From assembly GCF_000003815.2 (NCBI RefSeq), contig NC_049993.1, positions 8,478,675 to 8,542,674 on the forward strand: 64,000 nt of DNA. The letters are read 5' to 3'. This DNA is from Branchiostoma floridae. Taxonomy: Eukaryota; Chordata; Leptocardii; Amphioxiformes; Branchiostomatidae. How positions within the stretch are numbered: position 1 is the first letter of the stretch; every line of letters starts with the position of its first letter. A program made the position numbers and the translations under genes. The notes below the pieces were generated by a model that was given only the letters and a program-made list of their open reading frames with translations, was not told where the DNA came from and searched no databases. Shown piece by piece: positions 60,478 through 64,000 of the stretch.

Positions 60478-62053
60478 TTAGCATAGACCACCCAGCTTTG
60501 TCTCCAGAAACTTCTGGCCTTTCTGAAAGAGAGAACAAGATGTTAGTTTCGTAGTTACCCGTAGTTACCCAGATTTATTACTGTTGAAATGTGACTTGAA
60601 AAAAAGTATGTGAGCGACTGCTTAAGAAGAAACATTGTTGACTGATGCAGGCAGAGACTGTAGATGCTCAATACTTTGCATTCCACTGTTGGGTAAGTAT
60701 TGTGCATGTTGTTCAATGTCACGTCAGAGAGAAGAACAGATTTCATGCAAAAGTATGCATCCAAACCCCCTGTAGTCTTTGCATCCTTGGAACTCAAGAC
60801 AGAGTTTTCCTTTGATAGAATCCTGGAGATAAACAGAACCTAGCCTGTCTTCTGCTGTCTGTGATACTGTTTCGCCAGAAGCTACGAGGGGCGTTCAATA
60901 AGTAATAACTCTAACCCACTTCCAGTTGTTTGATCTAGATGAAATTTTGCATGTGTAATGATTCATATCTCTATAGTTTATGTTTGAAAAAAGAACTCTG
61001 AACTAATTGTGGTTTCTGACTTACTGGTGTTTGAACTGAGTTAGGTGTGAAATGGACCAGGTTGAAAAGGAGCCAGTTGAGTGTCGCGCAGTGATCCGGT
61101 TTTTGTATTTGAAAGGACGCACACCAAAGGAGACTTTTGATGAAATTAAAGAAACTTATGGTGATGATGCCCCATCATATGACCTTGTAAAACGCTGGCA
61201 TCCTGAATTCAAACATGGCCGGAAGTCTGTGGAAACAGCTCCCAGACCTGGTCGTTCCTCTTCTGCCATTGATGAGGCATCTGTTGGAGGACCAACCTGG
61301 GGTGACCTACAAAAACGGTGTCTAGAGCTGCATCAAACAATGGGAGAAATGCATAACTCTGGGTGGTTCCTATGAAGAAAAAGACTAATAACTGTGCCAA
61401 GTTTCATTAATCTCCTGCTATGGGAAATGAGACAGAGTTATTACTTATTGAACGCCCCTCGTACGAGCACAATTTAGTCAGGCTACACAAAATCCTACAT
61501 CTGCCTGAACTTCTTCCCTCTCCATACTAAAGTAGCCCTTTGGCACCAGATTTGTACTAACGGTACCGTGGTAGTTACTGTTACAAGAAGTAAGATAGCC
61601 GTTAACACCCCTACAGTCTCTGTGAACTTAGACTAGTCCAAGACATGCATATCAAGCAGGATGTGGTCAGATACCAACCCTTGAAAGACATTCGATCTCT
61701 TTCCCAACAGACCCTGGATTGAGCACACGGCAGGATTGTACTCTACTAACACTTTACTGAATACATAGTCTAGTAGTACATACAGTCTCTGCCTGAATCT
61801 TTACAAGAACCACCAACGGGTGAAACAGTTACATGGTTTGGCAGCGGGGAAAGGATTAAAGACAATCCATCCCAGGAAATCCACTGACCTTGAGCTGGAA
61901 CTCTCTCTGTTCAGGGTCGTCCTGGTGCATGTGTTTGCGGAACTCCTGCTGGATGCTGGCCCTGTAGAAGTCCTGGTCGGTGTACTGAAGGTAACGGCCT
62001 TGTCTCAGCAGCTTCTTATACAGACTCAGTACGGCAGAGCGGGACCACGGCAT
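60478..62053 (-). CDS. LYR-motif microprotein, homologue of the MIEF1 upstream-ORF microprotein
   Basis: Two exons, 61889-62053 (55 codons) and 60478-60522 (14 codons plus TAA), phase 0, give 69 aa; the human microprotein has about 70. Exon 1 starts [20 protein letters not shown] and continues through [15 protein letters not shown] and QREFQLK; exon 2 adds [14 protein letters not shown], matching the conserved end of the human protein. Donor CTCAAG|GTCAGT and acceptor CTCTTTCAG|AAAGGC are good. The human protein is mitochondrial and sits with MALSU1 and acyl carrier protein on the assembling large mitoribosomal subunit. LYR is LYK here. The context AACACCATG is favourable, and CCCCCAG just upstream could be an acceptor for a 5' UTR exon. 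No AATAAA lies between its stop and the NOP16 ATG. The intron holds a mariner derivative. Confidence 0.9.
60885..61461 (+). mobile_element. Internally deleted mariner-type element, copy 2
   Basis: Ends CGAGGGGCGTTCAATAAGTA are inverted repeats flanked by TA (60883-60884, 61462-61463). The ORF at 61052-61375 encodes the transposase helix-turn-helix region ([44 protein letters not shown]) and then jumps to the element's 3' part, so the DDD/DDE core is gone. It lies within the intron of the LYR microprotein gene and is the same family as 12510-13073. Confidence 0.88.
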
Positions 62054-63798
62054 GGTGTTAGCTGGGGGAATTACAAACTGGACAGGTCAACTTGAAAGGA
62101 AACCTATAATTTTTAAAATTCAACGTGACACATCCGTATTATCATATAGCTATTCGTGAGTCAGTAACTCTTGTAGCCTTCTGGAAGGTTTGATACAAAA
62201 GACTACAAGCAAAAGACGCCCTCAAAGAGTCGCCACGACTTGAATTTGTCCATACTCTTCCTCGCACGGGCAAACAGTCACCAACAAAATATACGATGAA
62301 ATCGCCCCCCCTCCCCCTTGTCGCACCAAAATATCATTTCAAACCCAAACTGATCAAGCGACGACGAAAATATCTCGCTTAATTACAAAAGTGACATGTA
62401 AGAAGTCAGCATCATGTTAAAATGTAAAGACGTACCGCGTAAAAAGCTAAATAAAGCGGGTTTTCCCTTACCACATGGTCGTCATGTCCCAACATTGCAA
62501 TGCCAAAGGTCAACGGGTTTGCCAACTTGAAAATAGGGGGTTAAAATACACCCTGTCATTCCAATCAACCACGTGTCAATGGGGACATCTAGCGATTTAA
62601 ATCTGCTTTGCAGCCAGGGTGAGTGTCACGGGTAATGAAGCCTCTTCACGATATCGGGCCCTCCTTACCATATATGGTAAATGAGCCTATTTGTCAGGGT
62701 GGCCCATGACAGCAGTTATTACTGCAATAATATCTTTGACTGCTAGATGACGCTTTTGAACCGTGTGTTTTGAATGCATGCACTCTGTTGTTTGCTTGAA
62801 TGATGCTATAAATCAAATTCACCTGATCGTAGGTATAGTTTATGTATTTATCAAAACGCAAAATAGAGACATTTCATACTACGCTGTTACATTTTCCTAA
62901 TATTAATATCAAAGAAACAGGAACACTTTGAGGAGAATGCCGCAGGTAGAATATACAGGATGCCCGGTTGTTTCTGAGGTTATTTTTGTTTTGGACTACA
63001 AGCCAATTTTGCATGATGTAGTACGTACGGCGGGGATGGTATTTTCTTGCAGTTCGACTTCTTTCAGTAATAAAAAAATAAAGCGTGACCATAGATTCCA
63101 ATCTGTAACTATTAAGGCTATACTAAAGAACTTTCAACAAAACAAGTCATAAAATATGTGAGCAGTTTAATGATGTTTGTCTTACAGCATACCTGAGTGC
63201 ACATTTTGTTCTCTTATCAATAAGAAACATGACTCTTCTAGGCACCCTTAACTTAACTTAATGGGCATCTTTATTCCTTTATTCTTAAAAATACAGCCAA
63301 CAATTGGACACTGTTCTCAGTATATCGCTCTAATGTTATAATATATATACAGCTTTTTATTTGGCATGAAACTACCTTAAACTTTCCTGGCATAAACTTC
63401 ACACATTTCTTTCTTAAAGCAATTGTCATCTCAGTGATGATATAGTGTCAGTATGTAAACTTTGAAATCACTTTTAATTCTAATTCCCTGCCTCTATATA
63501 AGAAGATTTAAGGGAGATTAATATCATCTTTATTACATTAAAAGCAATTTATATGTACATTGTATTGGCAGTTCCCAATCTCTAGCTGCTTGTGCGTATA
63601 GCTGTCGACATCATAACCCTGAAATCAACCTGAATTATCATATTCTTTTATGGGAGACTAATATCTTTATTACATTGAAAGCAAATGCACAAATACATCA
63701 TATTGGCAGTTCCCAATCTCTAACTGCTTGTGCGTATAGCTTTATTACATAACAACCCTGAAATCAACCCAGAATTGTCATTTCTACTTCCCCTCCTC
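62054..63798. other. Flank between the LYR microprotein gene and the P450
   Basis: The left part should contain the promoter of the microprotein/NOP16 unit; an inverted CCAAT-type site and CACGTG occur near 62560-62575, but I cannot assign a start site. The right part is the P450 3' UTR. No coding exon is seen. Confidence 0.5.
63500..63790 (-). promoter_or_regulatory. Duplicated 3' UTR segment with repeated poly(A) signals
   Basis: Two units of about 145 bp share TATTGGCAGTTCCCAATCTC, GCTTGTGCGTATAGCT and CAACCCTGAAATCAACC-type strings. On the - strand AATAAA occurs at 63529-63534, 63666-63671 and 63741-63746. The P450 transcript could thus end at alternative sites. Confidence 0.65.
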
Positions 63799-63970
63799 TC
63801 AGTCTAAAGGAGTGACTTTAAGAAATAGTCCAGGATCTGCCGCCTTCAGCACCAGGGACATGACACCCTTGGCCACGTGGTTCTCATCCACAGACAGTCG
63901 AAAACTCTGCACAATGAGGGCCACTGCAGTCTTCAACTCATTCATGGCAAAGTGCTGGCCAATACAGTTC
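63799..63970 (-). CDS. Cytochrome P450 (CYP4-like), last exon, partial gene
   Basis: The last coding exon encodes NCIGQHFAMNELKTAVALIV and on to FLKVTPLD then TGA. The cysteine in R-N-C-I-G-Q is the haem thiolate ligand, and QHFAMNE-x-K is typical of CYP4-family enzymes, which usually hydroxylate fatty-acid chains in the endoplasmic reticulum. The acceptor CCTCCCAG|GAACTG at 63970 is phase 2, so the first base of the arginine codon pair lies in the preceding exon, beyond the window. Subfamily cannot be given from 56 residues. Confidence 0.9.
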
Positions 63971-64000
63971 CTGGGAGGACACATGCAGACAGTACAGTAT

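Noticed and set aside
1..64000. CRISPR array, operon or bacterial insertion sequence
   Set aside because: The tandem repeats are minisatellites without regular spacers, genes have spliceosomal introns, and there are no Shine-Dalgarno-led gene sets. The window is eukaryotic.

Overview
The window looks like a chordate genome outside the vertebrates, most likely a lancelet (Branchiostoma). The evidence is small exons with GT/AG introns, vertebrate-like orthologues (NIM1K, NOP16, a MIEF1-microprotein homologue, a CYP4-like P450), a phosphatase with a shuffled ectodomain, and dense short DNA transposons and tRNA-derived SINEs. There are no bacterial features. The species is inferred.

Layout. (1) 881-17552, + strand: the 3' part of a receptor tyrosine phosphatase, 34 exons whose phases close without error (about 1638 codons). 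The order is two PAN/apple-like exons, EGF-type exons, an Ig domain, several FN3 units, a furin site, one transmembrane helix and two PTP domains of the PTPRA/PTPRE type. The 5' end lies outside the window. (2) 17553-22891: no coding support; the tail-to-tail 3' flanks of the phosphatase and of NIM1K. (3) 22892-38777, - strand: complete four-exon NIM1K coding region (442 aa), with introns full of DNA transposons, including a hAT element nested in a MITE. (4) 38778-59114: about 20 kb with no convincing coding gene, holding MITEs, a (GT)n tract, a 500-bp tandem duplication, an N gap, and a CRE/E-box promoter-like segment with a splice donor at 51.2-51.5 kb that could be a distal first exon. (5) 59115-60282, - strand: NOP16, two exons, 182 aa. 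(6) 60478-62053, - strand: a two-exon, 69-aa LYR-type microprotein homologous to the MIEF1 upstream-ORF microprotein, ending 195 nt before the NOP16 ATG on the same strand. (7) 63799-63970, - strand: last exon of a CYP4-like P450 that continues past the window.

Most notable are the MIEF1-type microprotein placed just upstream of NOP16 (a possible bicistronic transcript joining mitochondrial and nucleolar ribosome assembly), the PTPRA-type catalytic pair on an adhesion-type ectodomain, and two tandem-repeat arrays seeded from exon edges: one repeats a NIM1K splice acceptor, the other repeats the NOP16 C-terminal codons and stop. All calls come from reading the sequence and from memory of the families; no alignment or search was run.
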